Position numbers and translations under genes: made by a program. Below the pieces are notes generated by a model. That model did no database searches, was not told the origin of the DNA, and was given only the letters and a program-made list of their open reading frames with translations. Positions 1 through 10,916 of a stretch of 64,000 nucleotides of DNA are shown here, piece by piece (position 1 is the stretch's first letter; the number at the start of each line of letters is the position of its first letter). This DNA comes from Metellina segmentata (lineage: Eukaryota > Arthropoda > Arachnida > Araneae > Tetragnathidae), in NCBI GenBank assembly GCA_947359465.1, contig OX375872.1, positions 78,723,641-78,787,640 of the forward strand, in the 5' to 3' direction.

Positions 1-452
1 CGATGAAAAAAGTGAGGTGTTTATGTTCAGGCTTTAGGTTTTAGGTAAATTTTTAAATATACAAGGCTTTTCATAATTCCAATGAACGAATGTGAATAAA
101 AATACAGGGCGTCCATAACATAAATTTCCTTCTTTGGAGGCATCTGTAGTTAAATCTAATGAAAAGAATGAGAAAAATTAGGTATTGAGACTTTTGAAGA
201 CATGAGGAGACGTATTAAGCAAATAACTTTGTGTCAAAAGTCACGGATATTGGAAAGTTTGGAGCTATTTTAGTCGAAAACAGTTGCACATTTGCATTAA
301 ATGCAAATAAATGAAGTTTCGTCTGAATACGTGACAACAACGCCACTAATGCCACCTATGAAGGGAATGGGAAAGTTCAGGCAGTTATTCAAATGACTGA
401 CGACGAGTTGAGATCAATATGAGCCTTACCTTGCATTAGCATGCGTTACTTG
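1..452. other. AT-rich sequence, nothing recognised
   Basis: No open frame of interest, no inverted repeat and no similarity to the repeat families found elsewhere in the window. It lies directly left of a TTAA MITE. Confidence 0.4.
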
Positions 453-699
453 TTAACCCTTCAAATGATTTCGACGATGTATCTCGTCCATCAAGATATG
501 ACCAGTTTTGCTCTAAGGACGACATTTCTCGTCTTCATGATATTGTCAATTTTTACTGATCACGAGATGAAGATCTGGTCACTTTTCACTTTATGTGGAG
601 AGAGAAGACAAGATCTAGATGGACAGAGATGTCCATCAAGGATTTGGTCAGTTTTACTAATAACGAGATACTTCGTCGAGACAACCACTTGAAAGTTCA
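453..699. mobile_element. TTAA-type MITE with palindrome array, copy 1 (degenerate)
   Basis: Begins at a TTAA followed by CCCTTCA and ends with ACAACCACTTGAAAGTTCAA, where the right TTAA has decayed. The interior alternates degenerate forms of the 16 bp palindrome GACGAGATATCTCGTC with spacers resembling CAAGATCTGGTCAGTTTT. The family is defined by the better copies at 5262, 23542 and 55398. No coding capacity is seen; the open frame across it is a by-product of the repeat. Confidence 0.7.
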
Positions 700-740
700 A
701 CTTGTTTCAACTTAAACAATGCTATACCAGAGAGATTCTT

Positions 741-845
741 CGGGAATTAAGAAAGCCCCATAACCTGCGTACAGGTTCTATGTCAGATGTTGCATTGAAA
801 ATAATGATTAAGATGGTTGAAGAAACGGGATCGCTATCAGAGTAA
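741..845 (+). pseudogene. Transposase helix-turn-helix fragment
   Basis: Translating from 741 gives 34 codons to a TAA at 843. They include R-K-P-H-N-L-R-T-G, then a helix-like stretch with M-S-D-V-A-L-K, then E-E-T-G-S-L-S. From family knowledge this resembles the N-terminal DNA-binding segment of Tc1/mariner-type or related arthropod transposases, where a G-R-G-R-K linker would normally follow. Here the frame stops at once and Tc1 catalytic-domain sequence follows in another frame. It is therefore either a deletion junction in one element or two elements joined. The family assignment is from memory and moderately sure. Confidence 0.5.
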
Positions 846-1256
846 GGGACACAATGGTGACAGTGTCTTCCAAGACGATAAAAACCCTGTTCACACAGCT
901 CACATCGTTCACGACTGGTTTTACACCGTCAGCACTAAGATGATTTGTCACATCTCCACTGGTCACCACAGTCACCAGACTTTAATATTATTGAATCTTT
1001 GTGGTCTATATTGGAAAGGGAAGTGCGTGATCGCAATCCACAGCCATCATCGTTATCTGAACTTTCCACCGTTTTGCAGAAAGAATGGTACAAGATTCCC
1101 TTGGCAAGCATAAAGGAACTGTATTTATCCATTCCGAGAAGACTGAAAGCTGTTTTGAATGTCAACGGTAATCCTACACCATATAAGGCAAAGTTACGTT
1201 TCGATATTTTTGTCCAACTCCTGTACATTCAAAAGCATACTTGTAGAAAACTTTAA
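846..1256 (+). pseudogene. Tc1-like transposase, C-terminal catalytic remnant
   Basis: Two adjoining frames make up the C-terminal part of a Tc1-family transposase (cut-and-paste, DDE catalysis). The first (about 846-925) carries F-Q-D-D-K-N-P-V-H-T-A-H, matching the Tc1 FQxDNxPxH block with the second catalytic Asp near 877. The second (about 945-1256) carries H-W-S-P-Q-S-P-D-F-N-I-I-E-S-L-W, the Tc1 block with the catalytic Glu, followed by W-Y-K-I-P and the usual C-terminal tail ending in TAA. A frameshift lies between about 925 and 945. The first catalytic Asp region is absent and no terminal inverted repeats were found, so the element is dead. Confidence 0.8.
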
Positions 1257-1369
1257 AGTCGTTAAATTTTTTTTGTAACTGAATGTAAAATCTAAATTGT
1301 TTAAAGAAAGTTTAGAAATGGTAAAGTTTTGATCAAATGTTTTGAAAAATAAAAAAAAGTAAATAAATA

Positions 1370-2625
1370 AATATAAATTAACGAGTGGTTAATTTAAGTG
1401 AAATATTGCTAACACATTCAAGCATCTTTAAAATATTGAAATTCCGGACATTATAAATATATGATATGAAATACAGTAGAACTCTAACTATCCGGATTTT
1501 GCTTTTAGAAAAAAAGAAATCAGCAAAATCCGCATTTTAAAAGTTTCTGATCGATAAGTTCAAGCAATGATATATTTTAATACGGTAAATGTAAGAACAA
1601 AATTGTTTCCATAGTCATTAAATCACATTACATTCTAAAGCAATATTAGTTTTTTTATGCAAAGAAATAACTTTCTTTCGTGAATTATCCACTTATCCGG
1701 ATATTTTATTAACTGGATGGGGTTTGGACCCAAATGATCCAGATAGTTGGAGTTCTACTCTATTAGTACTTGGACATGCCTTTCAGAGAATACTTGAACA
1801 GAAGTTTCTGAATTCTGGGTAATAGAACATAAAATCTAAAGATTTTAGTGAATCTGGAGATGCAAAGTTTGTATAAAGTGAAGTTTTAACTCTTAACGAG
1901 ATTTTCTAGTAGTGTAGTGTTGTCTTTATCCCACAACACGCATAATGAGTAGATCGTCACGTATATTGGTTGAAAGAATCCAGATTTTATTGGTCAAAAA
2001 AGTCAAAACGGGATAATGGTCGTGCAGCGAACATCACAGAAAGGATATGTAATTGTGAATATCTCAGGGTTTGATAAAAATATATTCGAAAATAAAATTA
2101 AATAAATCAAATTAAAATTAACAACGATTTAACTAAAATCAAATAATGGTAACACATTAAAGATATCATACCTTTAAATTATTGGTGCTCCGGAATTAAT
2201 AAATCATATGAAACATTAGTATTGGGTGTGTGATACCTTTTAAACCATGCACATTAACAGAAGTTCTTAAGTCCAGTTAATAGTGCACTAAAGAATTTAT
2301 TGAAACTTTGTATAACTTGATATTTTAACTCTCGGAACGTGACGGATTTCCTAGTGGTGTGGTATAACTTTTAAACCACAACACAAAAACTAAATAACTA
2401 CATCTGTTGATTGAAAGAATCACAAGACGGAGTCTTGTAATGCAAATTCTTAGTCAAAAATGCCAAAACTGGACTATGTCCAAGTAGGGTAGGCCACAGA
2501 ACGGATATATGTGCTTGTGATCCCCTCAGGGTTTAATAAAATGTTATGAAGAATAAAAAAGTAATAAAAAAATTAAAGCTTGTGGATATTTAAATTAAAA
2601 TGAAATCCTACTAAGCCATTCAAGC
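1370..2625. repeat. Degenerate ~450 bp tandem repeat, two units plus start of a third
   Basis: Landmarks recur in order. GCTAACACATTCAAG near 1408 matches GGTAACACATTAAAG near 2148 and CTAAGCCATTCAAG near 2611. ATTGGTTGAAAGAATC near 1965 matches GTTGATTGAAAGAATC near 2405. CTCAGGGTTTGATAAAA near 2063 matches CTCAGGGTTTAATAAAA near 2525. After removing the ~289 bp transposon inserted in unit 1, the period is about 450-460 bp. Units are clearly diverged. No coding potential. Confidence 0.75.
1474..1760. mobile_element. Pogo/Tigger-like MITE inserted in the tandem repeat
   Basis: The left end is CAGTAGAACTCTAACTATCC after TA (1472-1473). The right end is the complement, ATAGTTGGAGTTCTACTC before TA (1761-1762), with the terminal G changed to C. 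The CAGTAGAACYCnnnnTATCCGGA terminus and TA duplication are typical of pogo/Tigger elements. It is about 287 bp with no transposase frame, so non-autonomous. The flanking tandem-repeat sequence continues directly on both sides, which dates the insertion after the tandem duplication arose. Confidence 0.75.
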
Positions 2626-3690
2626 TACGCCGCTAGAAAATATTTATCTAAAGAAAGACATCTGAATGGAAGCAAAAGGTTACTCAATAAAGTCAAGTAT
2701 GGATAATGCGGCCAGAATATCCACGAACTCGGTCGATAGTTTTCATATTCGTGATACAAACCAATCCCCAAAGAAAACATTTCAAAACACTTCCCCCAAA
2801 AGAAGTTTTTGTTAGAGCAGTCCCCTCCTTCAACATGATAGGGAGCGTTTTTCACTCAGATGAGAGCCCATTTGCATGAGAAGAAGCTACAAACCATCTC
2901 CACTTTCACGATGGGAGCAAAATTTCCAACTCTTCCTATGCCCTAGAAAATATATCTTTAAAGCAGAAGACACATTGGAAAAAATTAAACTGATTCTTTT
3001 GCTAGATTGTAATTACCGCCGCTCTTCCTAATATAATCTTCCCTTTCTCGCATTTGCAGAGTTTTTGTAAGTCTATCTGAGATTTTTAATTTATTTTGTT
3101 CCGCAGGTTTTTTGCTTCTCTTCTTTTAGCTGGTTTTAAACAGATGAAGTAGAAGTCTTTGTGTCAATCCCAGTGATAAAGACAACTGAATGAACTTCTC
3201 CTTTTTCTTAAGGTGAAAAGAAAGATTCAGAAATTTATTTTCCTATTTCTTTTCGAATTTGGGAGAAAATTAGTTTCTGAAAGAGCTATATTTTCACAAG
3301 GAGGAAAAGAATCTAAAACTGTGTTTGTTTATTTAACTTTTAAGAAGGAAAACATTTAGAGGCCCTGCGCTTGAAAGTCTCTATCTGAAATAACGATACA
3401 GTTGCCGGAGACCTTTTGTTATTTTTAAATAGAAGATATTTCAAAATTTAATGACTAACCTAGAAAAGTCGAATAAAGAAATCCTAAATTTAGGAAAACA
3501 TTTCAATCTTCTCTAAATACATCAAAACTATTACGAAAAATAGGTTAAATGCATCTAGTTTAAATGATAAAGTTTTAAAAGAATTATTATAAAATAATAT
3601 AAAAAATCCAATTTAATATATCTCGTACAACTTTTATCTTGCATGCTTTGGAAACTTATAAACTTTTAAAATGAAAAAATAAATTCAAAT
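2626..3690. other. Unique sequence, no gene recognised
   Basis: Moderately AT-rich non-repetitive DNA. The part at about 2640-2950 is less AT-rich than its surroundings. The 76-codon minus-strand frame at 2625-2855 resembles no family I know and lacks supporting splice or start context. Confidence 0.3.
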
Positions 3691-3699
3691 TATCATTTA

Positions 3700-4560
3700 T
3701 TTTGTTAAATATCCTCAATAAGGTAAGACGGCCTATAAACTTAGGAAACAACTTACATATAACAATGTTAAGGAGAGTTACTAGTTGAATTTTTCATCTG
3801 AATATAATTATCGGGACCTATAAACTCATCATATTGATTTAATCAACCGTAACGTTTATGATAGGTTCGTGTATAATCCCAATTATATATCTCGACAACT
3901 GACCCAGAAACACTAAAAATGAATAATTTATTATTTTTGTATCGATTATTTTTCACATTCAATCAAACAACATAAACGAAACCACGAAAATATTTATTAA
4001 AATACGAATTTATTAAAATCGAATAAACCACCGATTGAATTGACTCAATTAATAGTTAAACTTGGGACATATGTTTGTATTATTCCAAAATTTATCTATT
4101 CATTCTTGGCCAGTTTTCACACACATCCAATCGACAAAGATGGCCCCATTAAACTCATAAAAATAAGCAAATATAAAACACTTAATGAAAAATATTGGTT
4201 AGGTCGTACGTCTCATTAATTATCATGATCCATAAACACAGAAGCTTATTAAATGTATGATAATTTTTATGACGGGTTCGTTCCCCATTCCAATCACATA
4301 TTTCAGAGCTCCAAATTTGCAAATTAAAAAAATTAATAATTTATTATTTTATTACTCGTTTTTTATTTCATACAATTATCTAATTTGCCCTATAACTCAA
4401 TATAGTGCATAAATCTAACTTCCTCTAAAGGTAAAAATTTTAGATGTTACATTTGTGCATTATTCATTGGTTGGTTTATTTTGTCTGAATAATTATCACG
4501 ATCAGTAAATTCAAGTAGCGTAATACCTCTAAGAATTTTGATAGAGTGGTTAGTTTAACT
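3700..4560. repeat. Very degenerate tandem repeat, ~410 bp offset
   Basis: ATAATTATCGGGACCTATAA near 3804 recurs as TTAATTATCATGATCCATAA near 4217 and again loosely near 4490. TTTATGATAGGTTCGTG near 3855 recurs as TTTATGACGGGTTCGTT near 4268. The offset is about 412 bp for the first pair and about 270 bp for the next, so the third unit is shortened. Similarity is low; tentative. Confidence 0.4.
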
Positions 4561-5261
4561 AACTTTTATACAAAAATATTTCATTAATTAAGTAAAACAA
4601 TTGAATTTTACACAAAGTATTATATTTATTTAAGTTCATAATACTCTCCTCTGGAGTTTAGCAGTGCTTGAATTCAATAAGTGGGCAAAAAATTGACAGA
4701 TTGCCAGCTGTGTCAAGCAGTAAGGTCTGCATTAAGATCATGGGTGTACTTCGATATGCGTGGTCATTCAATAGATGATTGCGATCATAGACTATCCTTT
4801 AATAGTTGAGTGTGAGGCGTCTTGTAAAAAGAAAACTGAGTGGTAGCGGAGAGTGAAGCCGAATAGAATCAGTATCTGTTTATCGCAGGGCTCCAGGTAG
4901 TTGTTTGAAGATCCTATCAGCAATAGGCAATTCAACTGTCTATCGTGGACTATTCATCAAAGTGCGTGTTGATTGTGGCGAGTGCCATCTAGTATTTGTC
5001 AAAAGCGCCATCAAGATTCTTTTTGAAAGTGCTCTAGTTCATAATTCCATCCTCCAGTCACCAATTCAGCAAGATATCTTAAAGACAGGACAACTTTATC
5101 TACCAAAAAGTACTTCATGGTGGAAAAAGATTGTACTGTACCCTATTGTATTTTTAAGTTCATTTTTCTAGCGATGGATAAGTTCACTACAAGTCTATCT
5201 ACAAGCATCATCAAATAAGTTTTAAACGTATTAATATAAATTAACATATGCCTAGAATTCA
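4561..5261. other. Unique sequence, no gene recognised
   Basis: Contains an 88-codon frame at 4905-5171 that ends in TAG. It shows no motif I recognise and starts next to a donor-like CTCCAG/GTAGTT. Nothing else supports it as an exon. Confidence 0.3.
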
Positions 5262-5447
5262 TTAACCCTCCTGGTGGTTGTCTTTACAAGACATCTCATT
5301 AGTCAAACTTTCCATATCTTGGACGAGACATCTCGTCATTTATCTCATAAACAGTCGACAATACCCTCATGACGAGATATATCGTTATTAACAACATTGT
5401 CATATCTTGATGGACAGGATATCTCGTCAAAACCACTTAAGCGTTAA
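5262..5447. mobile_element. TTAA-type MITE with palindrome array, copy 2 (both TTAA ends kept)
   Basis: Left end TTAA-CCCTCCTGGTGGTTG; right end AACCACTTAAGCG-TTAA. The arms are inverted repeats and the bounding TTAA is present on both sides, as expected for piggyBac-type TTAA insertion. The interior holds about four copies of the GACGAGATATCTCGTC palindrome with one or two changes each. It is the shortest complete copy, at about 186 bp. Confidence 0.8.
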
Positions 5448-6305
5448 ACCACGTGAAGAATTCATGTAATTTTTAATTATTCTATATGAATTACACATAT
5501 GATTCATATTCAAGCAGTTTCTTATTTTTTATGTGAACGTTAAAAGGGGGCAAATCCCCTATTAAAAACCCGACTTATTTTCCTTGGAAAAAACCTTTCC
5601 CTTGTTCTTTTGTAACTTTGAATTCAACTAAAACCCCTTCCAACCCTACTTTCAAACCCCACCTAATCGAAAAAACAAAGACCCATTTTTACTTCAGCTG
5701 GAAATCTACTTCTAACAAGGGACAAAATGTTTTCTTTCGCGGAAAACTTGGTTTTAATATTAACCTCACATTTACGCTTCAAACGCTTTTCTGCCTTTTT
5801 TCCCAGGCGATTTTATTAGTTCCTCTTTGCTTCGAGTCCGCCTTTTTAACTTCACTGTTCGCTTAACCTTTCTTCGGTATTTCTTCATTTAATACTGATA
5901 AGAGTATTTTTTAGCTTGAATGATCTCGTTCTTTTCTTTCGGCCTTTTCCCCCTTTCGCATTCACGTGTTTTACTTTTTGCCTTTCAATCCAATGGGCGT
6001 AAACTGACTGCCCGGAATATTACGTATATATGTATAGCTGCAAGATTTTAGCATATTCATCAAATATGCAACATCGTTGCTTTTTGCATGAGTAAAGTTT
6101 GCCCGGAAAGCCTTTGATTCCAAACGGTTACTTCTTTTCGTTTTTAACATTGTAAAGCTTTCAGGTTACTGAGATTTATGCACAGTGGGGCTCTTTTTCC
6201 AGATTTGTGATTGTGTGTCTGAAATGTTCAGCTAAACGGAGAAAACATATGACTGTTTTTCAGACTATTTCATGCCATGATTATCCATATTACACACATA
6301 CACAC
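5448..6305. other. Unique sequence, slightly less AT-rich
   Basis: Pyrimidine-rich stretches at about 5560-6000 give an 82-codon plus-strand frame with no recognised domain. No repeat family member identified. Confidence 0.3.
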
Positions 6306-6309
6306 TTCG

Positions 6310-6718
6310 AGTGAAATTATTATTCCATTATTATTTCAGCTAAATTTCATTATTTCTTTGGGTTAAACTCCAATATTACATAGGGCTAAATTATTACTCC
6401 GTTATATCCATATTGTTGACAGTACGTCTGAAATATTCAACTAAACGTAGAGAAACATTACTACATTTCCAGGTTGAATTCCATGGCATTCATATTTCTT
6501 CGAGTTAAGTTATTAATCCATTGCTGTTTTGAGTTAGATTAGTAATTCATCATTATATATTGCGAGTTAAATTATTACTCCATATTCATTTAGAGTTAAA
6601 CTATTACTCCGCTCGTAATTTGAGTTAAACTAATACACCGTTATTACAATACTTCGAGCTAAGCTAGTAATATATTACTATTTCGAGTTAAATTATTACC
6701 CCGTTATTACTTCCAGTG
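6310..6718. repeat. Short-period degenerate tandem repeat (GAGTTAAA-yTATTACTCC)
   Basis: A unit of about 30-40 bp resembling GAGTTAAATTATTACTCC recurs roughly nine times, for example near 6547, 6591, 6620, 6655 and 6686, with spacers of variable length. Units are diverged. No coding role. Confidence 0.65.
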
Positions 6719-7863
6719 AAGTGTCAAGTGTTATGTCCATATGTTGGACATAAAGAAAAAAATGCTAATATACATACACGATATTGATGAAAAAGAATTT
6801 TAGAGTTTCACTGACAAAAATCGGATGAATACTAATAATTTTAAAATTAATCATTAAATATTAATAGTTTAATACAGGACATTCAACGTAAGTATGGAAA
6901 AATGTTACTAAGAGTTCGTGTTTCTGATTCATGAAATTTCCGCCTTGAAAATTATATTTCTTCGTAGATCAAAAACTTCTCGTGTATTCTTCTTGGGTAT
7001 TTCCTCTAATCACAATTTTAACGAAAGTTTATATCCTATATATTTACTCTAATTACAGTTTTAACGAAACGTTATACTACATTCGGTATGTATAGAATAT
7101 ATATGGAATATAAATGTTAAACTGGAATTGTACTGAAGAAGATTTTTATTATTTATAATATTTTATTTCTTTGTTTAAATTAAAAAGTTTGCTTTGCTTG
7201 AGTAAGGCTTGCAAAAAATAAAAATACCTTGAACTGTACAAATCTTTTGAACTAAACATCTCTGTTTTTAGCTAATATACTTGTGTAAAATCCATTTTAT
7301 AGTCTTATTTTTCTTTATTTTTATAAAATAATTGCTTAATTGATACAATAAAGTTCAAATGCATAGCCCGAAAATGTTTTCTTAAATATTATTAAGCCAA
7401 TAATACAATATTAGTCAGTGACAATGCATCGCAAGTCAATAAAATTCTAGCTGAGAACGAACCAAATACAAGAGGATGAATTTGCTTTTGTCGATCTAAA
7501 TTCAAAGCTGTTCAAATTTTTTCTACAGCTTCATGAAACATGTTACATTGTCAATTTATTGGAAATACGTCATTCTCGCAAAACATATCTTGCTTATTTT
7601 TATGAAACTTGGCAGTATTCCCGTCGACGACACAGAGGAAATAATGCGCTTTCTTAATTTCATTCTTTATTTGGGTGTTTTCCAGACTAATAAGTCTCCG
7701 TTTTTGCGTACTAAATTCACTGTAATTAATTAAGTTTCCGCCACTATCTAATACAATTCGTTAGAAATTTTATCTTGGCGCATTTAACGCATCAGGAATC
7801 AAATAAAAATACGTCTGATTAATAGTTTAGTGTTTTCTTTGAAATCAACGCTCGGGAAGTTCA
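6719..7863. other. AT-rich sequence, nothing recognised
   Basis: A two-unit short duplication (CTAATyACArTTTTAACGAAA) is visible near 7005-7075. Otherwise no feature supported. Confidence 0.3.
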
Positions 7864-7864
7864 T

Positions 7865-8140
7865 GTGAATAATGCATTTTTCATAAACATATGTTATATA
7901 ATATTGGCATACCTCATTTCCTTCACAAAGAAGCTCGTGCACGGTTGACGTGGCTGACTATTCAAAAACATATTAGTTGAAGATAATGTCATTATTCTCT
8001 TGTTTCAATTGAAAGAAAGTATCGTACATCGGTGGGAGATCCAAGAACAACACATAATTTTGAACCTAAGTCAGATGACGAGGTCACATCTGAACTGCAT
8101 TCCAATATCCAAACTTCAACACCAAGCCAACGTGAGGACA
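7865..8140 (-). repeat. Chimeric dispersed repeat carrying SINE body (copy A)
   Basis: The first ~180 bp (from GTGAATAATGCATTTTT) matches 45420 onward almost base for base. From about 8044 the sequence becomes the body of the tRNA-derived SINE in minus orientation (AACAACACATAATTTTGAAC, then CAGATGACGAGGTCACA). The same join is present at 45420-45690, so the composite itself was propagated. Confidence 0.7.
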
Positions 8141-8815
8141 TATGAGTGGAATATTTTTACATTCGAAGGCTACCTTAATTTAGCTCCAATAAAACAGGAC
8201 CGCACTGAAGAAACTTTTATTAGCTATACATCAAAATGTACATTATGTTGTATAAATGTACCCCTTTTACTTTATTAAAAAAATCTGTTTGCTAATTTTA
8301 AAGTTAACTAATGCTTTAATGACATTGGAGTGTCTACTTTTAGTTGTAAAGCATGTGAATAATTGTTTGCACCTTGGAGATTCACAAAATATTTTTAATT
8401 TTTGGACATAAAAGATAGTGGTCTATAAACATCTGTAAAGCAGAAAACATTTTGTTACTTACAAATTTCTGGTCAAAGTAGCTGTTATGTTAGTTGTTTT
8501 TAAGTATTATAGGTACTATATACCCATTATTCCTTGAGTTTATTTGATATGATTTTCTCCAACTCTTTACTAATTATTAACTAACACTTTATAGTAGAAT
8601 AAAACTTAATAAAAACAAATTGAACTACCTTTCAAAATCTTCCGAAGTAATATTCAAGGATATCGTTTTGTATATACGGAGCATTATTTTTTATGACGCT
8701 AAATAAAACTGGTCGAATGAACTCAAGTAATTTTTAGAAGTATTTAACTTCTACATTTTTCATATAGAGTGTAGTATAAAATGAAGTTTAGATGGAATAG
8801 TTGCTAGATTTATAA
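8141..8815. other. AT-rich sequence, nothing recognised
   Basis: No repeat family member or coding region identified. Confidence 0.3.
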
Positions 8816-8819
8816 CATG

Positions 8820-9181
8820 TCGCTCACTCCTTTCAACAACGTCATATCTCAAAAATCGACTAATAAAATCTTTTTGTTATGCAAAAATCGACTAATAGAA
8901 TCTTTTTGTTATGCAAAAATCGACAAAAAAAAAATTTTTATTATGCAAAAATCGACTAATAAAATCTTTTTGTTATGCCTGTTTTCAGAATGCTCTGAAA
9001 GAGTCCAAAAAGAGACAATACCCTGCAAGATCGTCATATCTCACCGCTCTAAACTTAGAGCCGCTAGAGAGCAGAAGTAATATTTATTTTTAATACATTT
9101 CAATCTACTTTTAAACTTTAAAATCACTCTCCTGAAAAATCATGTTTTTTGAGATATGACGTTGTTGAAAGGATTGAGCGA
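8820..9181. mobile_element. Foldback-type MITE with 36 bp inverted repeats
   Basis: The arm at 8820-8855 (TCGCTCACTCCTTTCAACAA then CGTCATATCTCAAAAA) is repeated in inverse at 9146-9181 with one mismatch. Inside, next to the left arm, sits a 4 x 32 bp tandem array. A further partial arm copy (CGTCATATCTCACCGCTC) lies near 9031. Target duplication is unclear. The open frames crossing it are repeat by-products, not genes. Confidence 0.8.
8851..8978. repeat. 4 x 32 bp tandem repeat inside the MITE
   Basis: Units at 8851-8882, 8883-8914, 8915-8946 and 8947-8978 have the core ATCGACTAATAAAATC then TTTTTGTTATGC. Unit 3 is altered to an A/T run. The period is exactly 32 bp, and unit 1 overlaps the end of the left inverted-repeat arm. 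Confidence 0.9.
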
Positions 9182-9187
9182 TGTATG

Positions 9188-9829
9188 TTTACAATTCCCA
9201 AAGAAATACAATCTAAATGGTATGAAACTAAAAGAAATAAAAATTAATGTAAAAACCTTTAATATTAACTAAACGAAGAGTTCAATGTTCAAGAGAATTG
9301 TAACAAAAAGGAATATGCCCAACATAAGCGGTAAGATTGCGGGGCAACGTTTCTTAAGGAGGCCGGGACAAAGCTCAATAATATTTAAAAAACATGAAGT
9401 TTTAGCATTTTTCAAGGATTTTCCAGGGTCTTGGAAATAGAAAATAAAATCCAAGTACTTCTCAAAGGCTTTCAAAAACCTGTTTTAATTATTTTTATCA
9501 CAAAGTTGTCTGCATGTGAAAGACAACTTTCATTTTTGTCATGCTCAAAATTATATGATTTAGATTAAACTAATTATAATGGTTATGTGGACACATACGG
9601 GACCTCAAACATCTAACAAGACACTAATAATAAAGAATACAGAGAAGCGCAGTAGTATAGATACAAATTTGTTTTCTTCGGAATTAAAATACGTAACAAA
9701 TCTGCATCGATTTTATTATTGCATTCATGAACACATTGGACACAATACGTTCTTGCAAATGTCTTGATGATGGATAGTATCTAGTTTGGTGCGTTACAAA
9801 AATATTTTATCTTTCTAATGATAAAATTA
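9188..9829. other. AT-rich sequence, nothing recognised
   Basis: Short frames only; no motif recognised. Confidence 0.3.
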
Positions 9830-10056
9830 TTAACCCTTCCTGATGATTGTCTTGAAGAGGTATCTCATAACTATTAAAACTGGCCGAACCTTAATGGACG
9901 AGATATCTCATCATTAGAAGAAAATTGACCAGGTATTAATCATGATACCATCGTTCAAAATTCTGCAATACCTTAATGACGAAATATCTCGTCATTATCA
10001 GAATTGGACATATCTTGATGGACGAGATATCTCGTCAAAACCACTAGGAAGGTTTA
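9830..10056. mobile_element. TTAA-type MITE with palindrome array, copy 3
   Basis: Left end TTAA-CCCTTCCTGATGATTGTC; right end AACCACTAGGAAGG-TTTA, one change from TTAA. The interior has three good palindromes, including a perfect GACGAGATATCTCGTC at 10021-10036. A SINE lies about 60 bp to its right. Confidence 0.75.
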
Positions 10057-10116
10057 GTAACTCATTCTTCAAGCTAGAAGGACATGGTATGGAAGAGTCT
10101 GAGTTGGGAAATGCAG

Positions 10117-10432
10117 TGTAAGTAGGTAAGTATTCAATTAACGCAGCATTGGAGCAACACAACTGGCTATTGGTGACAGTTCGACATCAAGCCCCAAGGG
10201 AAAGATCTAAAGACAACACTAGGTAATTTTGATCCAGGGTCAGATTACAAGGTCACACCTTATCTGATATCCCACTCTCCAAACTTCCACACCATGCCAA
10301 CGTGAAGATATATCGCCATGATAGTTATAACGTGCACCAGTCCCCTTGTACACGATAGTCTTAGGTGGTTGGATTCGAACTCGTACAGGGGATACAATCT
10401 TGAGTGTACTGCTAACCCGAAGCTATATTTCA
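10117..10432 (-). mobile_element. tRNA-derived SINE (minus strand)
   Basis: Read on the minus strand, a tRNA-like head near 10432-10370 contains a B-box-like AGTTCGAATCC. The common body follows (GTTGGCATGGTGTGGAAGTT, CTGACCCTGGATCAAAATTA), then the tail GTTGCTCCAATGCTGCGTTA and a TACC-like 3' tract (plus-strand AGTAGGTAAG). The family would be transcribed by RNA polymerase III and moved by LINE machinery in trans. No partner LINE is present in the window. Confidence 0.75.
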
Positions 10433-10916
10433 CGGTTAGAAAGACTCTACATTTTGAAATCAGGTCACAAACCAAGATTGAGATACTATTTCAAAGTACT
10501 TTTGCATGAATGGAGATACAGAAAAAACTCTGATATGTCTCAATTACAACAAAACTATATTGAAGTAGTATTTTGTTAAAGAACAGGTTTTGTTTCACGG
10601 GAAATATTTCCATAGAAACAGAAAACAATAGTTTTCAATATCATGGAGTAACAATATTACACAAATGACGTTTTGATATAAGCTACTTTCAAAACATCCA
10701 AGTATGTTCTGCATAGCGATTATAGCATTTTAGCATAGCATTTTAACATTTAAACGTGCGCAAAAATGAAATAAACCAAAAGCAGTAAATAATGATAATA
10801 ATGTAAAATAATATAATCACAGCAATTTAACACGAATACTATAGATCTCATCAATTATCATAACACAAAATTGCACTCCACTGTCGCACGCTTATACAGT
10901 GAAAACAACCCTTATA
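10433..10916. other. AT-rich sequence, nothing recognised
   Basis: Ends at the TA target of the Tc1/mariner element to the right. Confidence 0.3.

Noticed and set aside
2625..2855. 76-codon minus-strand frame as a gene
   Set aside because: No known motif, no supporting start or splice context, and plain unique DNA around it.
5618..5866. 82-codon plus-strand frame as a gene
   Set aside because: Comes from a pyrimidine-rich stretch; the residues show no domain and no exon boundaries are evident.
8850..8980. CRISPR-like repeat array
   Set aside because: Units are contiguous 32 bp repeats without unique spacers, in a eukaryotic MITE.
8817..9093. 60- and 87-codon frames with repeated K-I-F-L-L-C
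   Set aside because: They are translations of the 4 x 32 bp array within a MITE. The unit length is not a multiple of three, so the protein repeats shift frame.
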